23,988 nucleotides of DNA from Spirochaetota bacterium (GTDB taxonomy: Bacteria; Spirochaetota; Spirochaetia; Treponematales; Treponemataceae). The notes under the pieces are model-generated. The model did not search any database and was not told the origin of the DNA. It was given only the letters and a program-made list of their open reading frames with translations. The stretch covers positions 1 to 23,988 of the forward strand of contig JAEWMY010000013.1 of the NCBI GenBank assembly GCA_023393015.1. Direction: 5' to 3'. The first letter of the stretch is position 1, and each line of letters begins with the position of its first letter. Both the position numbers and the translations under genes were made by a program. Positions 7,477 through 14,564 of the stretch are shown piece after piece.

Positions 7477-7803
7477 TCATTTCGATTCCTTTATCGTTCC
7501 GATGAGGGCCTCGAGGTTTTTCACGTAGTCTCTGAGCGCCGCCTTGCCTTGTTTCGTCAGGCGCTGCCGGGTGACCGGCTTTTTCCCTTCGAAGCCCTTG
7601 ATTACCTCGATGAGCCCGCTCTCCTCGAGCTTCGCGAGATGGCGGCTCAAGTTCCCGTCCGTCGTTCCCGTCTTGTCGCGTATGAACGTAAAATCCGCCT
7701 CGCCCGTCCCCGCGAGGAGGCTCATCACCGCGAGCCTGATCGGGGAATTGAGGAGGGAATCGTACGTGCGGTAGTCGTACCGCTTGTCGTCGCCGCCGCT
7801 CAT
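7477..7803 (-). CDS. Winged-helix transcriptional regulator (HTH_34-like)
   Basis: A 108-residue small DNA-binding protein. The pattern SPIRLAVMSLLA, then ADFTFIRDKTGTTDGNLSRHLAKLEESGLIEV and a wing GKKPVTRQRLTKQGKAAL, is that of the MarR/ArsR-like winged-helix group typically found beside small membrane proteins. Its start codon overlaps the stop of the upstream membrane-protein gene as ATGA, so the pair is translationally coupled and probably autoregulated. The frame stays open upstream inside the membrane gene; the overlap decides the start. A palindrome just downstream of the operon promoter (8469-8482) is the best candidate operator. No ligand-binding domain is present, so the signal is unknown. 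Confidence 0.87.
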   Translation of the reverse strand: MSGGDDKRYDYRTYDSLLNSPIRLAVMSLLAGTGEADFTFIRDKTGTTDGNLSRHLAKLEESGLIEVIKGFEGKKPVTRQRLTKQGKAALRDYVKNLEALIGTIKESK

Positions 7804-8423
7804 TGTCGCCGTCCCGACCGTTTTCCGAGAAAGAGGACGCAGCCCGGCACGAACGAGCAGACGAAGGTAGTAGCCGCGAGAATGGTCGACGCGACCGTGA
7901 TGCCGGTAAACGCCATGACGACCGCCGATATCCACCAGACCGGTCCGACGAGCTTGAACCAGGCGAGTCCTATGAGCGAGCCGTAGAGCCAGTAGGCGAG
8001 GCCCAGGATGATGGCGACAGAGGATAAAAAGGCGACGCTACCCGCGGATCCGCGCGCGTACTGTACGACGAACAGGACCGCGATCGCCAAGAGGTGGCCG
8101 ACCCACATGGATCCGGAGAGCTTCTCGGCGAAACCGCGTTCGCCCGCCCGCGAGCCGGTCCGTGAGCCGACGACGAACGAAACGAGGCCGCCCGAGCCGG
8201 CGAGTACCGCCCAGAAGTACCGGGCGAAGAGGGAGGTTTCACCGAGGGACGCGAGTCCGATCCGGTAGGCGATCATGCCGAGCGGGATCAAAAGACCCCA
8301 GAAGATGAAATGAAACCCGTTGTCTTCGAGTTTCCGCTGTCCTTCTTCCAGAAAGGACTTAATCGTCTGAAGGTCACGCATTGCCCTGTCGCGTTCGTTC
8401 GTTCCGTCGTTCGTTTCGTTCAT
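7800..8423 (-). CDS. Hypothetical multi-pass membrane protein
   Basis: A 207-residue protein not assigned to a named family. The first 40 residues are charged and cytoplasmic-like (NETNDGTNERDRAMRDLQ, then a helix with FLEEGQRKLE). Five or six hydrophobic segments follow, near residues 45-64, 73-93, 108-125, 130-160 and 165-200. The ATG at 8423 has AAGGAG a few bases upstream and starts the conserved-looking part; the open frame continues 35 codons further but crosses the promoter. It is translationally coupled to the winged-helix regulator, an arrangement in which the regulator usually controls its own operon. Role unknown: sensor, permease or stress protein are all possible. Confidence 0.78.
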   Translation of the reverse strand: MNETNDGTNERDRAMRDLQTIKSFLEEGQRKLEDNGFHFIFWGLLIPLGMIAYRIGLASLGETSLFARYFWAVLAGSGGLVSFVVGSRTGSRAGERGFAEKLSGSMWVGHLLAIAVLFVVQYARGSAGSVAFLSSVAIILGLAYWLYGSLIGLAWFKLVGPVWWISAVVMAFTGITVASTILAATTFVCSFVPGCVLFLGKRSGRRQ

Positions 8424-8468
8424 GGTATGCTCCTTTGAGAGATAGCTTCTTTCGTTCTGCCTGCTTAT

Positions 8469-8482
8469 GCAAAGCGCTTTAC
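8469..8482. promoter_or_regulatory. Palindrome around AAAGCGCTTT, candidate operator
   Basis: A perfect 10-base palindrome AAAGCGCTTT (8471-8480) with near-symmetric flanks. It sits roughly 12-25 bases downstream of the predicted transcription start of the membrane protein/regulator operon, where a repressor would block elongation. Probable reader: the winged-helix regulator of this operon, or a LacI-type protein elsewhere. Confidence 0.4.
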
Positions 8483-8499
8483 AAAGCAAAGCTAAATAG

Positions 8500-8528
8500 A
8501 CTATAAACCCGTCCGTCGGGAAAATCAA
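8500..8528 (-). promoter_or_regulatory. Sigma-70-type promoter of the membrane protein/regulator operon
   Basis: On the minus strand TTGATT (8523-8528), a 17-base spacer and TATAGT (8500-8505). The predicted leader of about 70 bases contains the AAAGCGCTTT palindrome and AAGGAG before the ATG at 8423. Confidence 0.55.
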
Positions 8529-8546
8529 GCCGTAAAGCCCTTTTTC

Positions 8547-9980
8547 CTATTTTTTTTCGAGCGATGCGATTTCGTCGACGAGGCGCTCGAGTTCCGCCGT
8601 CGTCCGGTTTCCGAAGGCCACGAGAAGAGAATCGGCGAATCCCGGGTGAACGTGGCAATAGTCCCTGACGGATTCCGCCTCGATCCGGCGTTCGGCGAGG
8701 GCGGCGACGACGGGCGTGACGTCCGCCGGATTCCCGTCTGGGAACGAGCGGCGAATGACGAGGTGCATCCCGGTCGTCGCGCCGGTAACGCGCCAGGCGG
8801 GAGCGAGCCGGGCGGCCGCGAGCTCCCGCAGGAAGGCGTTTTTCCGCCGGTAGGCGCGATGGGCGCGCGCGAGGTGGCGGGCGAGGTGTCCGCGCTCGAT
8901 GAACAGGGCCATCGCCTTTTGCTGGAGTCCTTCGTTCCACAGGTCCCATCGCCGCTTGAGGGTCTTTACGCGCGCCTGGATTCCGGGCGGCACGACCATG
9001 AAGCCGATGCGGAGCGCGGGACTCACCGTCTTGCTGAAGGTTCCGACGTAGACGACGCGTTCGGGGGCCATCACCTGCAGGGGCGTGACGGGATTCCGGT
9101 CGTAGCGGAACTCGCTGTCGAAGTCGTCCTCTATCACCCAGGCGCCGATATCGCGCGCCTTGCCGAGAAGCGCGACCCTCCTTTCGGCGGAGAGCGTTCC
9201 GCCGACGGGAAACTGATGGGTCGGCGTGACGTATACGAGGTCGGCCTTGTCGCCCGGAATGAGGTCCTCGCGAATCCCCTCGTCGTCCACGGGTACGTAC
9301 GCGATGTCGCAGCCGAGACCGTCGAAGATGCGCCGCATGAAGGGCGCCTGCGGGTCTTCCATAACGACGCGGGCGCGCTCGAAGATACCCGCGAGCATGG
9401 CGAATGCCTGGGACGAACCGGCCGTCACGACGATCCGTTCGGGACCGACAGTGATGCCTTTCATCTCGTGAAGATGGTTCGCGATCGCGACGCGAAGGTT
9501 CCAGTGCCCCGAAGGACGGTTGTAGCCGAGGTCTTCGAGACTCGCGTATTCGACCGCGTCGTGATAACACGAAAGCCAGGCGCGGCGCGGAAAGAGTTCC
9601 ATGTCCGGCATACCCGGCGCGAAGGAGATCGCTTCGGTACCTTTCGCGTCGCTCTCGCGAGCATCGCGTCGCGCGTCCGTCGTTCCGCGTATGCCCGCCG
9701 TCGGGATGCCTCCCGGTTGCGTCCCCGAATCCCAGACGAGGCCCGGGCGCACGAAGGTTCCCGAACCGTGGAACGTGTCGACGTAGCCTTCCATCTTGAG
9801 TTGATCGACCGCCTCGAGGACGATACCGCGCGCGACGCCGAGCCGCTCGGCGAGTTCCCGCGTCGAGGCGAGGCGGGTGCCTCCGGGAATGGTTCCGTTC
9901 GTTATTTTCCCGCGAAGCTGTTCGACGAGTTGGCGATACTGGCTCAGGCGGGAAGCGGGATCGAAGGTTATTCCGTACAT
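8547..9980 (-). CDS. MocR/PdxR-type regulator (GntR helix-turn-helix fused to an aminotransferase fold)
   Basis: A 477-residue regulator. Residues about 8-78 form a GntR winged helix (LRGKITNGTIPGGTRLASTR, ending GYVDTFHGSGTFV). Residues about 115-475 are a fold-type I aminotransferase domain used as a PLP-binding sensor. MocR signatures are the THQFPVG loop (254-260), IEDDFDSEFRY (283-293) and TFSKTVSPALRIGF with the PLP lysine Lys317. Family members such as PdxR respond to PLP or amino acids and often control a divergent gene; here that is the aldo/keto reductase, 123 bases away. The start lies five bases after a predicted -10 box with no ribosome site. The cluster R-x-D-A-R-x-S-D-A near 100-115 is the interdomain linker. 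Confidence 0.93.
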   Translation of the reverse strand: MYGITFDPASRLSQYRQLVEQLRGKITNGTIPGGTRLASTRELAERLGVARGIVLEAVDQLKMEGYVDTFHGSGTFVRPGLVWDSGTQPGGIPTAGIRGTTDARRDARESDAKGTEAISFAPGMPDMELFPRRAWLSCYHDAVEYASLEDLGYNRPSGHWNLRVAIANHLHEMKGITVGPERIVVTAGSSQAFAMLAGIFERARVVMEDPQAPFMRRIFDGLGCDIAYVPVDDEGIREDLIPGDKADLVYVTPTHQFPVGGTLSAERRVALLGKARDIGAWVIEDDFDSEFRYDRNPVTPLQVMAPERVVYVGTFSKTVSPALRIGFMVVPPGIQARVKTLKRRWDLWNEGLQQKAMALFIERGHLARHLARAHRAYRRKNAFLRELAAARLAPAWRVTGATTGMHLVIRRSFPDGNPADVTPVVAALAERRIEAESVRDYCHVHPGFADSLLVAFGNRTTAELERLVDEIASLEKK

Positions 9981-9985
9981 GACTC

Positions 9986-10014
9986 ATCGTATCCCGGTTT
10001 TACCGGTACCGCAA
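9986..10014 (-). promoter_or_regulatory. Promoter of the MocR-type gene, abutting its start codon
   Basis: Minus strand TTGCGG (10009-10014), a 17-base spacer and TACGAT (9986-9991), ending five bases before the ATG. The spacer holds the palindrome CCGGTTTTACCGG (9994-10006), well placed for autorepression. Confidence 0.5.
9994..10006. promoter_or_regulatory. Candidate operator CCGGT-TTT-ACCGG
   Basis: A perfect 5-3-5 inverted repeat between the -35 and -10 boxes of the MocR-type gene and in the divergent region with the aldo/keto reductase. Its immediate right flank repeats ACCGGT. Binding by the MocR-type protein is inferred only from position. Confidence 0.4.
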
Positions 10015-10068
10015 GTGGTTCGGAAAACTCGCCCGTAAGTGGCGCTATTTCGGACACTTCCGGCTCCG

Positions 10069-10096
10069 TATAGTACAGTCATCAAGAACGATGGAG
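10069..10096 (+). promoter_or_regulatory. -10 box and ribosome site of the aldo/keto reductase
   Basis: TATAGT at 10069-10074 with only a weak -35 (TATTTC region near 10046), then TGGAGG a few bases before the ATG at 10104. The weak -35 suggests activation, possibly by the divergent MocR-type regulator. Confidence 0.4.
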
Positions 10097-10103
10097 GTTC
10101 ACC

Positions 10104-11105
10104 ATGAAAATGACGACATTCGCGGATACGAACGACGAGGTAAGCGTGATGGCTCTCGGCTGTCTGCCCTTCGGCTCGAAACTCGACAGGGAGCGGTCAT
10201 TTGGCTTGCTCGATTACTACCGCGAACAGGGAGGTAATTTTCTCGACACCGCGAACAATTACTCCTTTTGGGACGCCGACGGGAAGGGCGGGGAAAGTGA
10301 GAACGTGCTCGGCGAGTGGTTCCGCGCGCGCGGAAGTCGGGACTCTGTCTTTTTAGCCACCAAGCTCGGCGCCTTCCCCACGGTCAGTCGCGACGAGTTT
10401 TTCAAGTACCCCGGGAACCCCTGGACCGACCGCACCGAGGGACTTTCGAAAAAGGCGATTCTTTCGGCGGTCGACCGGAGCCTCGAGCGGTTGGGAACCG
10501 ACCATATCGACCTCCTCTACGCCCATGTCGACGATTACGCGGTCGATCAGGAGGAAACCCTCGAGGCCCTGAACCAGGTCGTGAAAGCGGGAAAGGCGCG
10601 CCATATCGGCTGTTCGAATTTCAAGGTGTGGCGCCTCGCCCGCGCGCGCGAGCTTTCGGCGAAGTACCGCTGGAGCGAGTACAAGGCCGTACAGATGTTC
10701 CACACGTATTTCCAGAGCGAGAAGGGCGCCGCGACCGGGATGTCGGACCAGATGGGCGACGAACTCTTTTCGTACGTACGCGCGGGGAACCGCGTGAGCC
10801 TTCTCGGTTACACGCCGCTCCTCTGGGGCTCGTACACGCAGGGACACAAGTACCAGGAGATCGAGCGGCTTAACGCCTTCGTTCGTCCGCAAAACGAGGA
10901 GCGCCGGCGGAGGCTCGAACTCGTGGCGGCGGAAACCGGCCTGACGGTCAACCAGGTCATCTACGCCTGGATGATCAATTCGACGCCGCCCGTCATCCCG
11001 CTCGTCGCCGTCTCGAAACTGGAGCACCTTAAGGAGGATCTCGCCTCGTCGGAGTTCGTCTTGTCCAAGGCGCAGATGGAAACGCTCGACGCCCCGTTGA
11101 ACTGA
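10104..11105 (+). CDS. Aldo/keto reductase
   Basis: A 333-residue NAD(P)H-dependent oxidoreductase of the (beta/alpha)8 barrel family, cytoplasmic. The catalytic tetrad is visible as Asp48 and Tyr53 (NFLDTANNYS), Lys87 (ATKLGAF) and His141 (LLYAHVDDY). The cofactor region near the end includes the segment IPLVAVSKLEHLKEDL. It resembles the large AKR subgroup with YghZ- and YhdN-like proteins; the substrate cannot be named. The ATG at 10104 follows TGGAGG; a second ATG two codons later is also possible. It is divergent from the MocR-type regulator and probably under its control. It ends one base before the stop of the convergent kinase gene. Confidence 0.93.
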   Translation: MKMTTFADTNDEVSVMALGCLPFGSKLDRERSFGLLDYYREQGGNFLDTANNYSFWDADGKGGESENVLGEWFRARGSRDSVFLATKLGAFPTVSRDEFFKYPGNPWTDRTEGLSKKAILSAVDRSLERLGTDHIDLLYAHVDDYAVDQEETLEALNQVVKAGKARHIGCSNFKVWRLARARELSAKYRWSEYKAVQMFHTYFQSEKGAATGMSDQMGDELFSYVRAGNRVSLLGYTPLLWGSYTQGHKYQEIERLNAFVRPQNEERRRRLELVAAETGLTVNQVIYAWMINSTPPVIPLVAVSKLEHLKEDLASSEFVLSKAQMETLDAPLN

Positions 11106-11106
11106 T

Positions 11107-12063
11107 TCACGCGCCCGCGGCTCTCGCGGCGTTCCGCTCGAGCGTCGCGAAGCGTTCTTCGAGCGCGCGGACTTCTTCGGCCGAAACCGGGGCGGCCTCC
11201 GCCTCGTTGAAGCGCGTTCCCTTTTCGGACATGAAGTCGAGGCAAAAGACGAGGGTGTAAAACTCGAGCGCCGCCCGTTCGGCCCCCGTGACGCCGCGTT
11301 CCTCGATCCAATAGCCGACGTAGTCGTCGTCGCGCCCCGAGTCGAGAAGGGACATCCGCGTGAGCGCGGGGGCGTACAGGTCGTCGCCGAAGCAGAGCCA
11401 GTCGAGGTCGACGATGCCGACGAAGGCGCCACCCGAGACCATCACGTTTTTCGTGGTCGCGTCGTCGAAAAAGGGCAGGGGGCGCACGCGCCGGAAATGG
11501 TTTTCGAACCGAGGCAGGAGCGATTCGACCCGATCCGCGTACGCGGGAGCGAAGTAGCCGTTGGCGGCGATCCTTCCGCGGGACCGCTCTATGTGTGCGA
11601 GCACAACCGCTTGCCAGTCGACCTTCGCCGCGGGGTCGTCGTATGACGAGAGAAACCCGAAACCCTTCGCCTCGGGCAACCCGCGAAGTATTCCGTTCGC
11701 GCGCGCGACCTCGCGGGCTATCGCACGCCGCTCGTTCGCCGAGAGGGCGTCGTAGACGTGGCCGAGATCGCGGCCCTCGAGGCAGGTCATGATGACGACG
11801 GGCTCTCCCGATTCAAGGTCCGCGTGGAGTACGCGCGGAATCGTCACGCCGGTTTTTTCGAGCGTCTTGAGCCAGTACGTCGAACCCGCGAGGGTTTCCG
11901 CGTGGGGCGAGACCCTGACCACGAAGGATTCGGCTCCGTACCGGACGCGATAGACGCGGTTACAAAGGCCCGTCGCGAGCCGTTCCACGGTATCCGGCGC
12001 GGCGTCGAAGCGCGACCGGCATACTTCGACGACGCGCGTTTCCGTCGGGTCGCTATCGTTCAT
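11107..12063 (-). CDS. Aminoglycoside-phosphotransferase (APH)-fold kinase-like protein
   Basis: A 318-residue cytoplasmic protein with the kinase fold. It has an N-lobe nucleotide region (GLCNRVYRV, VVRV), a hinge VIMTCLEGRDLG, a catalytic loop FFDDATTKNVMV (198-209) and a metal-binding IVDLDW (217-222). In the usual H-x-D-x-x-x-x-N loop, Asp201 and Asn206 are present but the His is Phe199. This variant with a D-D-x-T-T-K-N loop recurs in a subgroup of APH-like proteins, so it is probably active. The substrate is unknown; aminoglycosides, choline or sugars are all phosphorylated by relatives, and I would not call it a resistance gene. The start overlaps the preceding NlpC/P60 gene by 11 bases, implying one transcript. 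Confidence 0.85.
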   Translation of the reverse strand: MNDSDPTETRVVEVCRSRFDAAPDTVERLATGLCNRVYRVRYGAESFVVRVSPHAETLAGSTYWLKTLEKTGVTIPRVLHADLESGEPVVIMTCLEGRDLGHVYDALSANERRAIAREVARANGILRGLPEAKGFGFLSSYDDPAAKVDWQAVVLAHIERSRGRIAANGYFAPAYADRVESLLPRFENHFRRVRPLPFFDDATTKNVMVSGGAFVGIVDLDWLCFGDDLYAPALTRMSLLDSGRDDDYVGYWIEERGVTGAERAALEFYTLVFCLDFMSEKGTRFNEAEAAPVSAEEVRALEERFATLERNAARAAGA

Positions 12064-12814
12064 GTTCTTTTTTCCATTCCTCGAAAGCGTCGCTTTCTCC
12101 CGTCGCGTCAAAGGCGTTCTTGTGCGCCTCAAAGTCCTTTTTCTGTTGCTCCTTCCATTGCTCGTAGTCGCCGCGTACGATACCGTCCCAGGTGTCCCAG
12201 GGAGACGCCGTTTCCGCCGGCTTCGCGCTAGCCGGCTTCGCGTCCGCCGGCTTCTCGTCCGTCGGCTTCGCGTCTGCCGGCTTCGTGGCCTCATGTTTGG
12301 CGACGGCGGGTTTGTCGGCGACGGGTTTTGCGACGGCCGGCTCACCCGCGAGGACGCGGCGCGCCCAGCGATAGCGCGTTTTCCAGTAGCGGGCGTCGAG
12401 CGGCGTGACGGTGACGCCGCGTTCGGGACCGTCGGAGATCGCGTGTACGATTTTACCGTCACCGATAAAGAGGGCGACGTGCGAGATGGCCCCCGCGTCT
12501 CCCGTGGTCGCGAAGAACACGAGGTCTCCGGCGGCGAGCGCGTCCCGGTCGACGGGACGGCCGAACGCCGCCATGTCGCGCGACAGGCGGGGAAGCCCCG
12601 CGACGAACGGCTTCAGGACATACCCGACGAAACCCGAGCAGTCAAACGCGGGCGGCGCGGTTCCTCCTGTCTTGTATCGCGATCCGACGTGGGATAAGGC
12701 GCGCGAAACGATCGTACCGCGAACGTCATCGGCGTTCGCCCGCGCGGGGAAAAGCGCGAATCCCGCGAGGAACGCGATGAGCGCTATGATCGATCGTTGA
12801 TTCACCGTGTGCAT
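12053..12814 (-). CDS. Secreted NlpC/P60 (C40) peptidoglycan hydrolase with repeat-rich tail
   Basis: A 253-residue exported cell-wall peptidase. A cleavable signal peptide (hydrophobic 9-22, cut after about residue 28 in ARANA-DD) precedes the NlpC/P60 domain (about 33-155). The likely triad is Cys59 (FDCSGF), His112 (SHVALFIG) and His124 (KIVHAI). Residues about 158-203 are a Lys-Pro-Ala linker with five-residue units of the KPADA kind. The last 50 residues are charged and helical with Trp-x-x-Trp (SPWDTWDG, QWKEQQKKDF). The linker and tail follow the catalytic domain, the reverse of many wall-binding hydrolases, and the tail may anchor or regulate it. AAGGGAGGG before the ATG supports the start. 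It overlaps the APH-like gene by 11 bases. Confidence 0.92.
   Translation of the reverse strand: MHTVNQRSIIALIAFLAGFALFPARANADDVRGTIVSRALSHVGSRYKTGGTAPPAFDCSGFVGYVLKPFVAGLPRLSRDMAAFGRPVDRDALAAGDLVFFATTGDAGAISHVALFIGDGKIVHAISDGPERGVTVTPLDARYWKTRYRWARRVLAGEPAVAKPVADKPAVAKHEATKPADAKPTDEKPADAKPASAKPAETASPWDTWDGIVRGDYEQWKEQQKKDFEAHKNAFDATGESDAFEEWKKEHER
12216..12290 (-). repeat. Five tandem 15-base units coding for KPADA-type repeats
   Basis: Five consecutive 15-base copies close to GCCGGCTTCGCGTCC on the plus strand lie at 12216, 12231, 12246, 12261 and 12276. In the minus-strand gene they encode the Lys-Pro-Ala linker of the NlpC/P60 protein. Copy number is likely variable between strains. Confidence 0.75.
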
Positions 12815-12843
12815 GGGTCCCTCCCTTTCGTGCCGCGTCCGTC

Positions 12844-12852
12844 AGTATAGCA
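12844..12852 (-). promoter_or_regulatory. Extended -10 promoter of the NlpC/P60-APH operon
   Basis: TGC-TATACT on the minus strand, about 30 bases before the ATG at 12814, with AAGGGAGGG in between. There is no -35 match at 16-18 bases, so the extended -10 element is the main evidence. Confidence 0.5.
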
Positions 12853-12984
12853 CGGATTCCGCGCCCTTGCCGTGGCCCTCATTCCCGTTCCCTATCGGTT
12901 CTTGCGTCCCGGATGTAAACTCCCCGCCGAACGGGGCGATTTACGGTAACCGCGTTTGGCCTCGCGAGATTTCGGCGTTATCAT

Positions 12985-13013
12985 TTGCCTTTACGCTTGC
13001 CGCCATGTATACT
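12985..13013 (+). promoter_or_regulatory. Sigma-70-type promoter of the thiol peroxidase gene
   Basis: TTGCCT at 12985-12990, a 17-base spacer and TATACT at 13001-13013 (box 13008-13013), followed by CGGAGG before the ATG at 13037. One of the clearest promoters in the window. No Fur-, PerR- or OxyR-like site was recognised around it. Confidence 0.65.
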
Positions 13014-13036
13014 TAAGCTAACAAACGGAGGTATAT

Positions 13037-13546
13037 ATGGCGAAGATTACCCTGGGCGGTTCTCCCATCGAAACGGTCGGCTCTCTTCCCGCGACCGGAA
13101 CCAAGGCGCCTGATTTTATCCTGACCAAGGAAGACCTCGGGGACGTAAGTCTCGCGGAATTCCGCGGAAAGAAAAAGATAGTAAATATCGTTCCGAGCCT
13201 CGATACGGGCGTATGCGCGGCGAGCGCGAGGAAATTCGACTTCGCGGTGGCGGCGCTTCAGGGCGTCGTGCTTTTGACCGTGTCGAACGACCTTCCGTTC
13301 GCCATGTCCCGTTTTTGCAAGGCCGAAGGACTTTCGAACGTGATCGGGCTTTCCCAGCTCCGCGACCGGAAATTCGGCGACGACTGGGGAGTGACGATCG
13401 CGACCGGCCCCCTCGCCGGACTGCTTTCGCGCGCCGTCGTGGTTCTTGACGAGAATGACACGGTGCTCTACGCGGAGCAGGTGCCCGAAATCAAGCAGGA
13501 ACCCGATTACGCGAAGGCGCTTGCCGCGGTAACCGGCGCTGCGTAA
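13037..13546 (+). CDS. tpx: Thiol peroxidase (atypical 2-Cys peroxiredoxin)
   Basis: A 169-residue antioxidant enzyme that reduces hydrogen peroxide and alkyl hydroperoxides using thioredoxin. The Tpx family is shown by the N-terminal hairpin, the active-site stretch PSLDTGVCAASARKF with peroxidatic Cys60, the resolving Cys94 in SRFCKAEG, and Arg132 of the active site in LSRAVVV. The length is that of the family. CGGAGG lies just before the ATG and a good promoter lies 24 bases upstream of the start, so the gene is monocistronic. It is convergent with the EEP-family gene, with 22 bases between stops. Cytoplasmic; no signal peptide. Confidence 0.95.
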   Translation: MAKITLGGSPIETVGSLPATGTKAPDFILTKEDLGDVSLAEFRGKKKIVNIVPSLDTGVCAASARKFDFAVAALQGVVLLTVSNDLPFAMSRFCKAEGLSNVIGLSQLRDRKFGDDWGVTIATGPLAGLLSRAVVVLDENDTVLYAEQVPEIKQEPDYAKALAAVTGAA

Positions 13547-13568
13547 CGAGTCTCGCGGGGCGCTCGGA

Positions 13569-14417
13569 TCATAAGACGTCGGGTTCGATAATGGCCCTCA
13601 AAAACAAGTGGTCCGAGGGCAGGCGACGTCGTTCGTCGCGCGTCCTCGGTACCTGTTCCTCGAGCACGCCCGCGTCGAGCACCTCGATGTCATGCGTGCA
13701 AAAGATGTAGTCGAGCTGGTTGAAGTTGGATCCGTTCCCGAAGTAGTAATGGGTTCTCCGCGCCTCCTGCGGAACGCCGACCGCCGCGAGTACGTCGGTC
13801 AGGGGAAGCTCGAGAAACCTCTCGTACTCGAACTGATGGACGCCCCGTATGAGTATGCCGTTGAAATCTCCCATTACGACGCATTTCCTGCGCGGTATGA
13901 GGGACGCGAGCCGCTCGACCTCGTCGATTCTCCTGTCGATTCCCCGGTCGTCCCCGTGCTGGCTTTTGAGGTGCACGACGAACACGGTGAGGTCGCCGCC
14001 TTCGGGGCCGAGCTCGAGCCTGAGGACGTTGCGCGAGAAGTCGGCGCTCGCGTTGGCGGAGCGGGCCGAGGGAAACCGTCCCGCCTTGACGAGGGCGCCG
14101 ACGAAGATGCCGCGCCGGGAGTTTTCCTCGTGAATGTGGTACTCGTACCGCGAATCGAGGTAGAGGCGGGTAAAGGCTTCGAGGGTTTCCCTTCCGCCGA
14201 TCTCGCACAGGCCTACCAGGTCAAAGTCGTTTTCGAGGATTATCCGCGCGATCTCGGCTATCTTGGCGCGTTCCTTGTTGGGGTTGTAGATCGAGGGGTT
14301 CATGGCCTGATAGTCACCCTCGTCGAGGGCCTCGAGTTCGGCCCGGGAATACGCGCGGTCGGTCAGCAACGAGAAGTTTTCGGCGTTAAAGGACGCTACA
14401 TGCAGGGTCGTTCGCAC
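13569..14417 (-). CDS. Endonuclease/exonuclease/phosphatase (EEP) family protein
   Basis: A 282-residue metal-dependent phosphoesterase of the DNase I/exonuclease III fold. Active-site elements in order are Asn11 (SFNAEN), Glu72 (GLCEIGG), His149 (VVHLKSQHGDD), Asp184 and Asn186 (VMGDFNG), Asp236 (QLDYIF) and the terminal Ser-Asp-His (268-270). There is no signal peptide, so it is probably cytoplasmic. Substrates of relatives range from DNA to phospholipids and inositol phosphates, so none is named. No ATG lies near the domain start. A GTG at 14417, six bases after a TACACT box, fits, and the conserved fold begins four residues later. The longer open frame upstream runs through the divergent promoter region and is not used. 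Confidence 0.88.
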   Translation of the reverse strand: MRTTLHVASFNAENFSLLTDRAYSRAELEALDEGDYQAMNPSIYNPNKERAKIAEIARIILENDFDLVGLCEIGGRETLEAFTRLYLDSRYEYHIHEENSRRGIFVGALVKAGRFPSARSANASADFSRNVLRLELGPEGGDLTVFVVHLKSQHGDDRGIDRRIDEVERLASLIPRRKCVVMGDFNGILIRGVHQFEYERFLELPLTDVLAAVGVPQEARRTHYYFGNGSNFNQLDYIFCTHDIEVLDAGVLEEQVPRTRDERRRLPSDHLFLRAIIEPDVL

Positions 14418-14423
14418 ACGGCG

Positions 14424-14452
14424 AGTGTAGCCCTTCGACGCCGTTTCGGGAA
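14424..14452 (-). promoter_or_regulatory. Promoter abutting the GTG start of the EEP gene
   Basis: Minus strand TTCCCG (14447-14452), a 17-base spacer and TACACT (14424-14429), ending six bases before the GTG. No ribosome site. The same TTCCCG -35 recurs upstream of the small ORF at 18928-19026. Confidence 0.45.
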
Positions 14453-14511
14453 GACACGGGTGGTCCGGCGTCCGGTGACCGAATTTAGTTGTCCCGCCGT
14501 CACCCGCATAT

Positions 14512-14540
14512 TTGCGCCCCGGTCGGACCTCAACTATACT
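14512..14540 (+). promoter_or_regulatory. Sigma-70-type promoter of the hybrid kinase/cyclase gene
   Basis: TTGCGC at 14512-14517, a 17-base spacer and TATACT at 14535-14540. The short leader contains AGAAGG (14551-14556) eight bases before the ATG at 14565. Confidence 0.55.
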
Positions 14541-14564
14541 TTCGCGTATGAGAAGGTTCCGAAC

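Noticed and set aside
8469..8482. CcpA-type cre site
   Set aside because: The core AAAGCGCTTT fits, but the outer TG and CA positions of the consensus do not match and no CcpA context is present.
8506..8546. Intrinsic terminator after the MocR-type gene
   Set aside because: Only a four-base stem (CCCG/CGGG) is present; the T/A runs nearby are not placed after a stable hairpin.
11107..12063. Aminoglycoside resistance gene
   Set aside because: Only the fold is supported; the catalytic loop is of a different subgroup and there is no mobile context.
12216..12290. CRISPR-like array
   Set aside because: The repeats are 15-base, head-to-tail without spacers and encode a protein linker.
12807..13016. 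Small plus-strand gene between the NlpC/P60 and tpx genes
   Set aside because: No ribosome site, atypical composition, and it overlaps the tpx promoter and the start of the NlpC/P60 gene.
13608..14564. 319-codon upstream extension of the hybrid kinase
   Set aside because: It is antisense to the EEP gene and crosses the divergent promoters. PAS homology starts right after the ATG at 14565.
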